Positions 27,624-36,990 of a stretch of DNA of 64,000 bases are shown in pieces. The stretch comes from Candidatus Nitrosacidococcus sp. I8. GTDB lineage: Bacteria; Pseudomonadota; Gammaproteobacteria; Nitrosococcales; Nitrosococcaceae. Location of the stretch: NCBI RefSeq assembly GCF_945836005.1, contig NZ_OX241534.1, forward strand, positions 1,254,275 to 1,318,274. The letters run 5' to 3'. The first letter of the stretch is position 1. Every line of letters starts with the position of its first letter. The position numbers were made by a program, and so were the translations under genes. The notes beneath the pieces were generated by a model. That model saw only the letters and a list, made by a program, of their open reading frames with translations, was not told the origin of the DNA and ran no database searches.

Positions 27624-28609
27624 TTATCTTTAATAATTTTTTTACCTAGATCTCCCCATAGATAGAAAATAACTAAAAAACAAACAATCCAAACACTCAT
27701 GGTCCAAAGTAGCCGAAACCAAAGTAATATAGCAAGCCCATCTTGCAAATCTATCCCCCAAGCTTGAGCAGCAGTTGCACCAGAGAGCTCCAAAATACCA
27801 AATTGGCTAAGTAAGCTACCAAACGACATGGCAATTAATAGCCCAAAAGAGTAAATGATAATCGCTTGGTCAAAACAAAAAGAGCTAGCATTCATGTCTA
27901 CACCTATTTGGTAAAATGCAAACATAAGTGCCAGCATATATACTGTCGTAACAAATAGATTGCTTAAAAGCACTGAAGGCTGGCTAATTAACCGCAAACG
28001 GGATAAAAAATAATAAACTTCTAAAGCAATTGTACCGATCCAGCCGTCTCTAGTAATATATTTTTTAACTATATTGATTAAAAAATTAGTATCCTTAGTT
28101 AAAAATAATACAATGCCGCAGAGAATAATTCCTCCTAAGGAAGCAACTTGTATTTGTGGCCAATTTGGGATTGGAATAATGCCTAAAAGTAAAATAAGCA
28201 TGACAATTTCTAAAGCAAGCATTACCGTAGTACTTGCCGCTGAATCAGAAAAATTAGTCCCTTGAGTTTTTTGCAAAATATAATTCTCTGAGTAAACACC
28301 TAGAGGTAGGGTAAGGGAAATTTCACCAATAGCAAAAGCAAATCCACAAGGCTGCCAGCATACTTTCAGTCCAGAAATAGCCATTAAATGACCAAACTGC
28401 CAGCACTTTAATATTAAATAAAGCAATGCACATAAAAATACTATAAATATGGTGCTGATCTGTAACAATTGCCAGCGCTCAAGTACTCTAAAGATATCAG
28501 ATAGCCCAAATACAGTGATGAGCAAAGCTAAAGAGATAAGCACTAATAAAATACGCCGAGGTACCATTAAAGCCTTTAACCAGCTTGGCAATAAATATTT
28601 ATATTTCAC
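27620..28609 (-). CDS. Lysylphosphatidylglycerol-synthase-TM / UPF0104 flippase-like membrane protein
   Basis: The 329-residue protein has about eight hydrophobic spans and no soluble domain. The conserved GEISLTLPLGVYSENYIL segment (around residues 95-112) corresponds to the LPG_synthase_TM family motif region. A second conserved block, FGSLLSQFGILELSGATAAQ, lies near residues 260-280. Members flip or modify polar lipids, but no specific substrate follows from sequence. It sits 12 bp downstream of the acyltransferase gene, suggesting co-transcription. Confidence 0.7.
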   Translation of the reverse strand: MKYKYLLPSWLKALMVPRRILLVLISLALLITVFGLSDIFRVLERWQLLQISTIFIVFLCALLYLILKCWQFGHLMAISGLKVCWQPCGFAFAIGEISLTLPLGVYSENYILQKTQGTNFSDSAASTTVMLALEIVMLILLLGIIPIPNWPQIQVASLGGIILCGIVLFLTKDTNFLINIVKKYITRDGWIGTIALEVYYFLSRLRLISQPSVLLSNLFVTTVYMLALMFAFYQIGVDMNASSFCFDQAIIIYSFGLLIAMSFGSLLSQFGILELSGATAAQAWGIDLQDGLAILLWFRLLWTMSVWIVCFLVIFYLWGDLGKKIIKDN

Positions 28610-28621
28610 TACTTGATTATC

Positions 28622-29953
28622 CTAGGAAGATAATGTGGCTTCATGAAGATCAGGTAGTAACCTAAGAGCATAGGCCTGAGATGCTCCTACCGTCTCTAGT
28701 AATTCAGTACGCAGATATTCAAGCAGGGTTGATGATCCATCAGGAAGCCATGGTGGAGGCATATCTGGATTCATGATATGCAATAAATCTCCTTCCATAG
28801 CAAAGAATTTTTGCTGCCTACCCCAAGATAAAATATCTAGGATACGCAATCTGCAGCTTTCTTTATTTTCTAAACAGGGATCAATAGGAATTTTCCCCTG
28901 ATGGCAGCGTTGAGCAGCAGCATATACGTGCTCAAACATTTCTAATTCAGACCAATAGTTTTTTGAATTAAAGTAATTAAGATGTAGAAAGCCGAAAGCC
29001 AATTGACTGCCGGTTACCCGGCATCCCGCCCATACAGATCGTGTAACTTGCTCATCGATAATATGTTTAGACAGCTTTTCTAAGCCTGAGAGTTCAGGTT
29101 GAATGTCAATGAATATTCTTTGCTTTTGTGTAGTAAGGCTATCGTATGTAATTGAGATAGGGAGCACTTGAACAGATTTACTAGGACGAGTAATTAAATC
29201 GTATAGAGCTGATCTAGGGCGTTGCAAGGAACCATCCAAAGAAAGCTGCCCTTCTGGTTCTAATAAGATCACTTGATCATGATTTAACATTTGTACAAAA
29301 AAATCTATTTGCTGATCAATTAAATCATTCAGGAAAGGCTTAAGGCGAGTAAATACTTTTATTGAGAAGTGTCGATACCCATAACGATCTTGCCACAGGG
29401 TATACTCATGCTTTTTTAATAGCTCCTCTACTGTAGTAGCATTTGGATCAAATTTTAGTTTGGCAGCATAATAAGTTAGAGATTTTGAACGTAATACTTC
29501 TGCGATAGGCATATCACCTAAATAATCAACAACCTCATGTAATACACTAGCCAGCCCGCGTCCATGGGTACGTTGTAATGGATAAGTCCCTACAAGAAAG
29601 GGGCGTAAATAAATAAAACCTAGAAGATAGCGTAAAAATCTAGGCCAGCGATGCAGATAATTAGCTAAAAATCTTTTTTCAAAAAGATCTTCCCGTGCAG
29701 CAAAAGAAGGTAAGGGAGCAACAATGCCTCCGTTTTTACGGAGTAATAATTTTGAAGCTACAAGAGGACCATCATTATCTCGGCGATGATTGCTGACGGC
29801 AAGGGTACCAGAAGTTTGGCTATAGTGCTCAAGACCAGTGATAAAACAAGGATATGATCGGCGGACAATTAAATCAGTCATTGTCCACATAAACCGTGCC
29901 CAAAGAGATGGTTTTTGATTTCTGGTAGGAAATTGATGAGCAGAAGAGCTCAT
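28622..29953 (-). CDS. PlsC-type acyltransferase, long form
   Basis: The 443-residue protein has the acyltransferase HX4D motif in SNHRRDNDGP (H56, D61). A later LLEPEGQLSLDG matches the glycerol-phosphate-binding EGT/EPEG block. This makes it a 1-acylglycerol-3-phosphate-type acyltransferase, roughly 200 residues longer than PlsC, with an unassigned C-terminal extension. The flippase-like gene lies directly downstream (12 bp). The acceptor is unknown. A membrane phospholipid or an unusual lipid is possible. Confidence 0.75.
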   Translation of the reverse strand: MSSSAHQFPTRNQKPSLWARFMWTMTDLIVRRSYPCFITGLEHYSQTSGTLAVSNHRRDNDGPLVASKLLLRKNGGIVAPLPSFAAREDLFEKRFLANYLHRWPRFLRYLLGFIYLRPFLVGTYPLQRTHGRGLASVLHEVVDYLGDMPIAEVLRSKSLTYYAAKLKFDPNATTVEELLKKHEYTLWQDRYGYRHFSIKVFTRLKPFLNDLIDQQIDFFVQMLNHDQVILLEPEGQLSLDGSLQRPRSALYDLITRPSKSVQVLPISITYDSLTTQKQRIFIDIQPELSGLEKLSKHIIDEQVTRSVWAGCRVTGSQLAFGFLHLNYFNSKNYWSELEMFEHVYAAAQRCHQGKIPIDPCLENKESCRLRILDILSWGRQQKFFAMEGDLLHIMNPDMPPPWLPDGSSTLLEYLRTELLETVGASQAYALRLLPDLHEATLSS

Positions 29954-30073
29954 TAGTATAATCCCCTCTCCATTCTTAGTATAAATTTTTTTATAAGCAA
30001 TACTAGGTTAATAAAAATTGGATTGGGTTAAAAATAATTGAAGGGAATAATTTTACCCTAAAAATTAATCTTT

Positions 30074-30337
30074 TTAATAATAATGAAAATAAATTTCAGG
30101 CACTTCAGTAGAAAGTGCTTCCATGGTTTCAATAAGCGATTGGAAAGTATTGATCTGCTCTGTGCTCATATTGTTAAATTCAATATTTAATGGTAGTGAT
30201 GCCTCCCCACTGAAAAAATCATAGAGTGCATCTAAATTATTACCAAAGTAGTCAGGTATTGCTATTTTTATTTTTAATTGAATATAAAAATCATTAAAGG
30301 TTTTTATTTCTGAAAAATCTATGGAAATGTTATTCAT
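30074..30337 (-). CDS. Barstar-family RNase inhibitor (immunity protein)
   Basis: This 87-residue cytoplasmic protein has the barstar inhibitory helix PDYFGNNLDALYDFFSG (about residues 28-44). D36 and D40 match barstar D35 and D39, the latter being the residue that docks in the barnase active site, and Y30/F31 match Y29/Y30. It follows the barnase-type gene with a 14-bp gap. It should protect the producer from its own secreted RNase before export. The spacing supports one transcript. The length is near barstar's 89 residues. Confidence 0.88.
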   Translation of the reverse strand: MNNISIDFSEIKTFNDFYIQLKIKIAIPDYFGNNLDALYDFFSGEASLPLNIEFNNMSTEQINTFQSLIETMEALSTEVPEIYFHYY

Positions 30338-30351
30338 TAATTTATGACTAA

Positions 30352-31014
30352 TTACTGAGGCTGAAACGTTTGGTAATGATCTTGGGTGATAAAAATTAGA
30401 CCATCAGAACTATAAATAAGACGATCTGCTCCTCTACGGTCACATTGATAGTTTAAATCGGCCTCAAAGTAAATTCTCCCCCTACTCATAGGAAGTCGCT
30501 TTTCCCTATTTCCAAAACGATCTCCTCCAATGGCATGATTAGGAAGAATATCACAGAGATTTCCCTTGCTTGAAATCCAGCCTAAATGCCTTGCTCGGCT
30601 TTTTGTAAGATAATAATCGGGTAATCTTCTATATTCTTTCAAATAAGCAACTACTGTAGTTGGTTGAGTGAGTTGTGTTATTTCTTGATATTGTAAATTA
30701 TAGTTAAGCTTTTGATTATTTTGCCCCGTTATGTTTTGTGCTACTTGAGTTGAGTTCTCACTCTTTTCTTTTATATTTTCAAAAAAATTTGGATAATTTC
30801 TTTTGATCGTTTCTTGTATAGATTGGGTTAGCTGCCCAATTTTTTCCTGCCCTTCTATCATAAAGGCTTTCAAGTTTTGAGAAACTTGATCAAATTCTTC
30901 TGTAGTGTCTTGATTAGAATAGTGATGCCCTTTTCCAATAGCTGCTGAGTGAAAACAAACTAAGCTAAGACTTATAATAATAATTAGTAAAAAATTATCT
31001 GTTCTGAGTCGCAT
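30352..31014 (-). CDS. Secreted barnase-type ribonuclease
   Basis: The C-terminal domain (about residues 125-220) is very close to Bacillus barnase. Recognisable segments are LPDYYLTKSRARHLGW, SSKGNLCDILPN, IGGDRFGNRE, IYFEADLNY, ADRLIYSSDG and TQDHYQTF. The catalytic residues are all present and correspond to barnase K27, E73, R87 and H102 (here K138, E184, R198, H213). The start is taken as ATG 31014, which gives a signal peptide (about 8-27). A longer reading from 31122 has no better signal. A region of about 95 residues between signal and RNase domain is unassigned. The barstar gene follows 14 bp downstream. Confidence 0.9.
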   Translation of the reverse strand: MRLRTDNFLLIIIISLSLVCFHSAAIGKGHHYSNQDTTEEFDQVSQNLKAFMIEGQEKIGQLTQSIQETIKRNYPNFFENIKEKSENSTQVAQNITGQNNQKLNYNLQYQEITQLTQPTTVVAYLKEYRRLPDYYLTKSRARHLGWISSKGNLCDILPNHAIGGDRFGNREKRLPMSRGRIYFEADLNYQCDRRGADRLIYSSDGLIFITQDHYQTFQPQ

Positions 31015-31209
31015 ACTATTTATTTTTATTAATATTTTTTTGAATTTTTGGAAGATGGGATAGCATAAATAACGGATTATAGCAGAATACTCATATAAGA
31101 TATAAAAGGAGCCGTTTTTCATTTTTTTAGACTAAGAGCACAATGACACCGTGCATAATACATAAACAGTATTCACATCATATAAACCACTAAAATTAAG
31201 GAGAAGAAG

Positions 31210-31995
31210 ATGGGGTTTCTAGCCAATAAGAAAGCTCTGATTATCGGGATTGCAAGCGCTAGATCAATTGCTTGGGGTGTTGCTCAAGCAATGCACCGAG
31301 AGGGAGCAGAGCTAGCACTAACCTATCAAAATGAAAAGCTTCAAAGCCGGGTAGAAAAACTTGCCTCAGAATGTAATGCTAAAATTACTCTACCCTGCGA
31401 TGTAAGTAATGATAAGCAAATTAATGATCTTTTTGCCCGACTAAAGCATGATTGGTCTCACATAGATATTATTATTCATTCTGTTGCTTTTGCTCCACGA
31501 GATCATTTGCAAGGAGATTATGTAGATAGCGTAACTAGAGAGGGTTTTCGCATCGCACATGATATTAGCTCTTATAGCTTTTGTGCCCTTGCAAAAGCTG
31601 GAAGGGAAATGATGAGAGGGCAAAACGGAGCGTTACTTACCTTAAGTTATTTAGGAGCCGAACGCACAATTCCCAACTACAATGTGATGGGGGTTGCTAA
31701 AGCTAGTCTTGAAGCAAATGTACGCTATATGGCAGCCTCATTAGGATCGGAAGGAATCCGAGTGAATGCTGTTTCAGCAGGACCAATTAAAACCCTAGCA
31801 GCTTCAGGAATAGATGATTTTAATCGATTCCTATCCTATTCTGAAAAAAATACACCCCTTAAACGTAATGTAACGATCGAAGAGGTAGGAAACACCGCAG
31901 CTTTTCTTTGTTCTGATTTAGCCTCTGGAATCACTGGAGAAGTAGTTTATGTAGATGGAGGTTATCATATTGTAGGTATGGCTAATGATTTTTAG
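31210..31995 (+). CDS. fabI: NADH-dependent enoyl-ACP reductase FabI
   Basis: FabI performs the final reduction in each fatty-acid elongation cycle. The cofactor-binding [15 protein letters not shown] is at residues 9-23, and the active-site pair Y157 and K164 lies in [11 protein letters not shown] (Y-x6-K), with Y147 nearby. Length is 261 residues. It has a strong AAGGAG ribosome binding site. It lies beside ppiD as in Pseudomonas-like genomes, but convergent to it, with a hairpin between. It is presumably inhibited by triclosan-type compounds, as for the family. Confidence 0.96.
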   Translation: MGFLANKKALIIGIASARSIAWGVAQAMHREGAELALTYQNEKLQSRVEKLASECNAKITLPCDVSNDKQINDLFARLKHDWSHIDIIIHSVAFAPRDHLQGDYVDSVTREGFRIAHDISSYSFCALAKAGREMMRGQNGALLTLSYLGAERTIPNYNVMGVAKASLEANVRYMAASLGSEGIRVNAVSAGPIKTLAASGIDDFNRFLSYSEKNTPLKRNVTIEEVGNTAAFLCSDLASGITGEVVYVDGGYHIVGMANDF

Positions 31996-32032
31996 CCCCT
32001 ATATTTTGGTAATCTAAGTCTAAAAAACCTCT

Positions 32033-32062
32033 GGAGCGTTTTTATAATTATAGAAACGCTCC
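32033..32062 (-). terminator. Hairpin between fabI and ppiD
   Basis: A long stem (GGAGCGTTT paired with AAACGCTCC, extended by TATAA/TTATA after one mismatch) sits in the convergent gap. On the minus strand a run of Ts follows a few bases after the stem, so it best terminates ppiD, and it may help to stop fabI. Confidence 0.6.
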
Positions 32063-32089
32063 AACTATAGTTAGATATAGTAATTTTTA

Positions 32090-34015
32090 CTAAAAGCTAT
32101 CTGTATATATTTTGATTTTTGCTTTTTCTTTTAATCCCTCAACAAAACTACGATAAGCAATTTCACCTCTACTACGCTCAATCTCTTGAGTCAGTCCTTT
32201 GCGTACATTTTCATCTAATTTATCAAATACCCCGTCTTCTACCTTATAAATCCCCAGTACTGCATAGTCTCCATTACTTAGAAAATCTCCTGTAAAAATA
32301 GGAATTTCGGATTTAGGGCGATTTGAATCGTAAACTACTCTTAATACTTCTGGGTTAATCTGGGTATCAAAAAAATTGTGGGTATAAAATTCTTTTTTGT
32401 GCCAATCTACATTTTTTACACCAAAAATCGCTTGTGGCCACTCTCCTTGTTCAAGCTGTTTGATAAGTTGCTGACCAAGTGTTTCTGCTTTTATTTTAGA
32501 TTCGGCTAATATCATTTTAGCTTGTACTTTTTCGTGAATGTCGCTAAATTCTGGAATATGAGTAGGAATACTTTTATTAATTCGTAATACTACTAAGTTA
32601 TGATCTCCAAGCTCAATAGTTTGACTATTTACTCCTTCATCTAATACTTCTTCACTAAATGCAGTTTCAATAATTTTTGGATTAGTCATAATACCAGCTG
32701 TACCTAATCCATCCTTAGAAAATGGATTACTTGTCTCAATTGGTAATCCTAATGCATTAGCAGCAATTTCGAGAGAAGAAGGATTTTCATAGGCTAAATT
32801 ATCTAAAGTATCTGCCTTTTCATAAAACTCATCCTCAACTTTTCTTTGACGATATTTTGCTACAAGATCTTCTTTTACTTGATCAAAGGCTTTAACTTCA
32901 CCTGTATGGGTATCTGTTAATTTAATAATATGATATCCAAACTTACTTAAAACTGGATCAGTTATATCTCCTACATTTTTTAATGAAAATGCAGCCTCTT
33001 CGAAAGCTGGATCCATAGTTCCTTTACCAAAAAAACCTAAATCTCCCCCATTTCTAGCAGATCCAGAATCCTGAGAATCCTCTTTAGCAACCTCTTCAAA
33101 AGATTTATCTTTTAGGGTTACTAAAATTGCATCGATCCTTTCTTGTGCAGCTTGCTTATCTTTTTCACTAGCATCTGGAGCAAGAGAAATCAAAATATGA
33201 CTCACTCGTCTTTGCTCAGGTTTAGTATATTGAGCTTTTGTCTCTTCATAAAAAGCTTGTAACTCTTCTTCACTAATAGGTGCTTCTTTGGCTAGGGTTT
33301 CTCCTTTTAAGTGAAGATAATTAATCACCACTTGATTAGGTACTCTAAAATCTTCTTTGTAATCTTCGTAGAACTGATGAAGTTTATCTTCATTAATTTC
33401 AATAGAATCATTAAACTGAGCTGCTGGAATAATGCCATAACCAATTTCTCGCTTTTGAAAGCGAAGCCGGGCAATATCTTTAAGCTCTTCTTGAGTGACA
33501 AAGGCAGAAAGAGCTAATGCAGAAATGAGCTGATCACTTAATATAGAAGTACGTAATTTGGATTCATATAGCGCGGGTGTTAGTCCTTGGGTGCCGAGGA
33601 CGCTTTGGTACAGTCGGTTGTCAAAAACTCCATTTTCATCATGAAATGCTTGATTATCACCAATAACTTGGATCAAATCAGAGTCGTTCATAGCTAATTT
33701 AAGCCGCCCTATTTCCTCTATCAGTAAGCGTTGTTCAATGAGTTCATTTAGAACTTTTTTTCTTACCTTAGGATCATCTAGCGTAGTTTCTGAAAAAGAA
33801 TCACCCATCAGCATACGCATCTGCTGAGTATAGCGTTGAAATGCGGTGCGAAATTCTACAAGCGTAATTTCTTTACCATTTACTGAAGCAGCAATAGTCT
33901 CTCCTTTATCTTGGAAATAATTATTAATTCCCCATAGAGTAAATGGAATGGCAATTAAGCCAACAATGACCCAAGATAAAATCCCTTTAGCTCGATCCCT
34001 AATAGCTCCCAGCAT
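32090..34015 (-). CDS. ppiD: Periplasmic folding chaperone/peptidyl-prolyl isomerase PpiD
   Basis: PpiD is an inner-membrane-anchored chaperone that meets proteins leaving the Sec translocon. The 641-residue protein has an N-terminal cytoplasmic MLGAIRDRAKGILSWVIVG and one membrane helix (about 14-30), then a SurA-N-like domain. One parvulin domain (about residues 265-365) contains RRVSHILISLAPDASEKDK and NGGDLGFFGKGTMDPAFEEA. The position downstream of hupB and two tRNA genes is the standard gammaproteobacterial arrangement, although a 960-bp gap separates it from the tRNAs here. Confidence 0.93.
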   Translation of the reverse strand: MLGAIRDRAKGILSWVIVGLIAIPFTLWGINNYFQDKGETIAASVNGKEITLVEFRTAFQRYTQQMRMLMGDSFSETTLDDPKVRKKVLNELIEQRLLIEEIGRLKLAMNDSDLIQVIGDNQAFHDENGVFDNRLYQSVLGTQGLTPALYESKLRTSILSDQLISALALSAFVTQEELKDIARLRFQKREIGYGIIPAAQFNDSIEINEDKLHQFYEDYKEDFRVPNQVVINYLHLKGETLAKEAPISEEELQAFYEETKAQYTKPEQRRVSHILISLAPDASEKDKQAAQERIDAILVTLKDKSFEEVAKEDSQDSGSARNGGDLGFFGKGTMDPAFEEAAFSLKNVGDITDPVLSKFGYHIIKLTDTHTGEVKAFDQVKEDLVAKYRQRKVEDEFYEKADTLDNLAYENPSSLEIAANALGLPIETSNPFSKDGLGTAGIMTNPKIIETAFSEEVLDEGVNSQTIELGDHNLVVLRINKSIPTHIPEFSDIHEKVQAKMILAESKIKAETLGQQLIKQLEQGEWPQAIFGVKNVDWHKKEFYTHNFFDTQINPEVLRVVYDSNRPKSEIPIFTGDFLSNGDYAVLGIYKVEDGVFDKLDENVRKGLTQEIERSRGEIAYRSFVEGLKEKAKIKIYTDSF

Positions 34016-34303
34016 AAATAAACAACCTCTATACAGATAAAATCGGGTTAAAAATAAAAAACTTATTTTACCTTATATTAGTAATGAGCTGAATTGAAGT
34101 TCTTAGGAGTTTGAAGAAAAAAATATATAAGTTTAATATCTTGGATAAGTCCTAAGCTAGGGTAATCTTGTTTTTAAGGTCCTGCTAATCTTTATTGGTA
34201 TACCCTCTCACAAATATTTATTCATGCAAAAAGACATAATAGAATATCTCTATATAAGGATAAATATAGAGAAGAGTAATCATCCTATATGGAAAAGAAT
34301 ATA

Positions 34304-34468
34304 CTAGCTTAGTTTAATAGTGCCCCGCTGAAGTAGAGCAGCTGATCCAAATAGCACTATACTCAAAAGGATATTTACAGTGGACTCTGAAAACACAGCA
34401 TCAGTAGTAAAAAAATATGCTGTGACAAGGACCAACATTATAACAATAAGTCTAATAATTGAATGCAT
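34304..34468 (-). CDS. Hypothetical small membrane protein (54 residues)
   Basis: This small ORF has an ATG at 34468, preceded by GGGG eight bases upstream. It encodes 54 residues with two hydrophobic stretches (IIRLIVIMLVLVTAYFF and VNILLSIVLFGSAALL), separated by a polar turn TTDAVFSEST, ending in a basic tail. This is a plausible two-helix membrane peptide in the gap between ppiD and tRNA-Asp. No homologue is recognised, and it could be a chance ORF in AT-rich sequence. Confidence 0.4.
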   Translation of the reverse strand: MHSIIRLIVIMLVLVTAYFFTTDAVFSESTVNILLSIVLFGSAALLQRGTIKLS

Positions 34469-34775
34469 AAAAACCCCACTCGACTAATTTGTATATAGCG
34501 AATAAAGCAAAATTTATGCCATATAAAGATATCAATTAGTTAGTATTAGTTTATATCCTATTTAGGTCAGTTTATGTGATTATGTGACAAATATTGTCGA
34601 ATTAGTATAGCTGATAAAAATGATATGAATTATATTAGGGTAACGAAGATTATTATTGAATTGTGTAAAGAAATCAAAGCTAGTTGAAAGGTTTTAACTT
34701 AAAGTAAATAAAGACATTATGAAATTTTTTCTAAGGTGGAAAGGAATTTAAGCTGAAATTACATAGGATATATAA

Positions 34776-34925
34776 ATGAATAATACAAATATTTTTTTAA
34801 TATGCTTCACTACTATTTTTATTCTATCCATGATAATAATCGGGATAGTTACACCTATCCGAGTTAATGTTGCATTTCTTATGCCCCACTTTAAGTGGGT
34901 ATATATAAATCAGGCGCATCATTAA
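34776..34925 (+). CDS. Hypothetical small membrane protein (49 residues)
   Basis: This small ORF has AGGA seven bases before its ATG. It encodes 49 residues with one strong transmembrane helix (FLICFTTIFILSMIIIGIV), then a short tail TPIRVNVAFLMPHFKWVY. It ends 53 bp before the 3' end of tRNA-Asp. An internal palindrome (CCCACTT/AAGTGGG) covers the region encoding the tail. No family is recognised. The ribosome binding site and hydrophobic profile are the only support. Confidence 0.4.
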   Translation: MNNTNIFLICFTTIFILSMIIIGIVTPIRVNVAFLMPHFKWVYINQAHH

Positions 34926-34978
34926 TGAAAATTAATAATATACTAGCGGAGGGGTTATCAGAGGAAACAAGTATTAAG

Positions 34979-35055
34979 TGGCGGAGCGGACGGGACTCGA
35001 ACCCGCGACCTCCGGCGTGACAGGCCAGCATTCTAACCAGCTGAACTACCGCTCC
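34979..35055 (-). tRNA. tRNA-Asp (GTC)
   Basis: The 77-base cloverleaf on the minus strand has an acceptor stem GGAGCGG/CCGCTCC, discriminator G and encoded CCA. The D arm is TAGTTCAGCTGGTTAGAATG, the anticodon loop CTGTCAC gives GTC, and the T arm is CGGGTTCGAGTCCCG. It lies 13 bp downstream of tRNA-Val on the same strand, so the two are probably cotranscribed. Confidence 0.97.
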
Positions 35056-35068
35056 GCAAGAAAATACA

Positions 35069-35144
35069 TGGTGGGCGCTGAGGGGATCGAACCCCCGACT
35101 TTCGCCTTGTAAGGGCGACGCTCTCCCAGCTGAGCTAAGCGCCC
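35069..35144 (-). tRNA. tRNA-Val (TAC)
   Basis: The 76-base minus-strand cloverleaf has an acceptor stem GGGCGCT/AGCGCCC, discriminator A and encoded CCA. The D arm is TAGCTCAGCTGGGAGAG, the anticodon loop CTTACAA gives TAC, and the T arm is GGGGGTTCGATCCCC. It lies just downstream of hupB, in the hupB-tRNA-Val-tRNA-Asp order common in gammaproteobacteria. Confidence 0.97.
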
Positions 35145-35157
35145 GATAACTTACCGC

Positions 35158-35430
35158 TTAGTTTACGGCATCTTTAAGAGTTTTTCCAGCTTTAAATACA
35201 GGATTTTTTGATGCTTTAATTTTTATCTCTTCTCCCGTTTGCGGATTACGTCCTGTGCGGGCTGCTCTATCTCTAACTGAGAAAGTACCAAACCCAATAA
35301 GAACAACTTGTTCCCCTCGACTAAGGGTATCTGTAATTGCTTCTATGATAGAATCAACAACACGGGCAGTTTCTGTCTTTTTTAAATCACCTTTTTTTGA
35401 AATTGCATCAATAAGTTCTGTTTTATTCAT
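35158..35430 (-). CDS. hupB: DNA-binding protein HU (HU-beta type)
   Basis: This 90-residue nucleoid protein has the standard [20 protein letters not shown] start, [19 protein letters not shown] and the DNA-minor-groove arm [17 protein letters not shown] bends and compacts DNA as a dimer. It is preceded by a good purine-rich ribosome binding site (AAGGGGGA). The usual upstream neighbour lon is not present; rph lies upstream divergently. It serves as the reference for the variant HU gene at 57888. Confidence 0.95.
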   Translation of the reverse strand: MNKTELIDAISKKGDLKKTETARVVDSIIEAITDTLSRGEQVVLIGFGTFSVRDRAARTGRNPQTGEEIKIKASKNPVFKAGKTLKDAVN

Positions 35431-35637
35431 AATATCCCCCTTTCCTTTTTATATACAATTTAAGTAGGTAGTTTTTATTTTGTGTAACATAACAGCCTTT
35501 ATATCAGGGGATTCAAGGTGGGTCAAGCTACTTAGCCCTATTTTTCTATACTTTAGCCAAAAATATTGGCTATTAAAGTTAGAATAATATTGAAATGAAT
35601 ATTTATCCTCAAAATACAACAAAGATTAATATTAAAA

Positions 35638-36354
35638 ATGAGACCAAGTAATCGTGCCCCTAATGAATTGCGCCCTGTTCGTTTTACTCGTCACTATACT
35701 AAGTATGCGGAAGGATCTGTATTAACTGAATTTGGAGATACTAAAGTACTTTGTAATGTTTCTGCTGAGGAGCGAGTCCCCCGTTTTTTAAAAGGTACTG
35801 GACAAGGATGGATTACTGCCGAGTATGGCATGTTACCAAGAGCGACAGGCACTCGATCTAGTCGGGAAGCAGCTCAAGGCCGTCAAGGAGGTAGAACAAT
35901 GGAAATTCAGCGGCTTATTGGCCGATCCTTACGAGCTATTGTAGACTTATCCGCTTTAGGTGAGCTCACGCTTACCATTGATTGCGATGTAATCCAGGCG
36001 GATGGAGGAACTCGTACTGCTGCCATTACAGGAAGTTATGTAGCACTTATTGATGCGGTAAATAACTTAATGAAAAGAGGTATGCTTATCCATGATCCTA
36101 TTCATGGGCAGCTTGCCTCAGTTTCAGTGGGGATTTACAAAGGTATTCCTGTCCTAGATTTAGATTACCGAGAAGATTCATCAGCAGAAACAGATATGAA
36201 TATAGTGATGAACGAATCCGGTGCATTTATTGAAATTCAAGGGACTGCTGAAGGTCATGCTTTTAGAATGAATGAATTACATACCATGTTAGATTTAGCT
36301 AAAAGTGGTATTGAAACCCTAATCACTAAACAAACTCAAGCCTTATTAAGGTAA
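35638..36354 (+). CDS. rph: Ribonuclease PH
   Basis: RNase PH trims tRNA 3' ends by phosphorolysis. The 238-residue protein shows [37 protein letters not shown] and [18 protein letters not shown], all family signatures with the phosphate-binding and active-site residues. It is full length, so the truncation known from E. coli K-12 is not present. rdgB follows after 9 bp and hemW after that, forming an rph-rdgB-hemW transcript. Confidence 0.96.
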   Translation: MRPSNRAPNELRPVRFTRHYTKYAEGSVLTEFGDTKVLCNVSAEERVPRFLKGTGQGWITAEYGMLPRATGTRSSREAAQGRQGGRTMEIQRLIGRSLRAIVDLSALGELTLTIDCDVIQADGGTRTAAITGSYVALIDAVNNLMKRGMLIHDPIHGQLASVSVGIYKGIPVLDLDYREDSSAETDMNIVMNESGAFIEIQGTAEGHAFRMNELHTMLDLAKSGIETLITKQTQALLR

Positions 36355-36363
36355 ATACACTCT

Positions 36364-36969
36364 ATGATGTTACTACCTAATACCTTGATTTTAGCCAGTC
36401 ATAATTCTGGTAAAATCCAAGAAATGAGTAAAATTTTAGCTTCGCTAGAAGTTACACTTATTTCCCAATCTGAATTAAATATTACAGAACCGGAAGAAAC
36501 AGGTCTTACATTTATAGAAAATGCTATTATTAAAGCTCGTCATGCTGCTCGCTATGGAAACATGCCTGCAATTGCTGACGACTCTGGATTAGAAGTGGAT
36601 GCACTTAAAGGTCAACCAGGTATTTATTCTGCTCGTTATGGGGGAGCAGATAGTAACAAAGAAAAAAATATAGCAAAGCTACTTGCTGAGTTAAAGGGAA
36701 TACCTGAATCACAACGTAGTGCTCGTTACCAGTGTGTTATTGTTTATATGAAGCACTGGCAAGATCCCACCCCTCTTATTTTCCAAGGCACCTGGGAAGG
36801 CTATATTCTTAATGCTCCACAAGGTATTGGCGGGTTTGGTTACGATCCTATTTTCTATCTACCAGAATACCAATGCAGTGCTGCTGAATTATCTGAGGAG
36901 CAAAAAAACTACTTAAGCCACCGTGGAAAAGCGTTAAGGGCGTTAATTTCAGCGTTTAGGCAAAAATAA
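36364..36969 (+). CDS. rdgB: XTP/dITP diphosphatase (non-canonical purine NTP pyrophosphatase)
   Basis: RdgB removes deaminated purine nucleotides from the pool. The N-terminal LILASHNSGKIQEM binds the triphosphate, IADDSGLEVDAL carries the catalytic acid, and GGFGYDPIFYLP and SHRGKALRAL complete the fold. Length is 201 residues. It lies 9 bp after rph, and hemW starts 21 bp downstream, the common arrangement in gammaproteobacteria. Confidence 0.95.
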   Translation: MMLLPNTLILASHNSGKIQEMSKILASLEVTLISQSELNITEPEETGLTFIENAIIKARHAARYGNMPAIADDSGLEVDALKGQPGIYSARYGGADSNKEKNIAKLLAELKGIPESQRSARYQCVIVYMKHWQDPTPLIFQGTWEGYILNAPQGIGGFGYDPIFYLPEYQCSAAELSEEQKNYLSHRGKALRALISAFRQK

Positions 36970-36990
36970 TTAAGATCGCTTTATTATAAA

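Noticed and set aside
34976..35150. Possible integration (att) site at the tRNA-Asp or tRNA-Val 3' end
   Set aside because: No integrase gene and no second copy of the tRNA end was found nearby.
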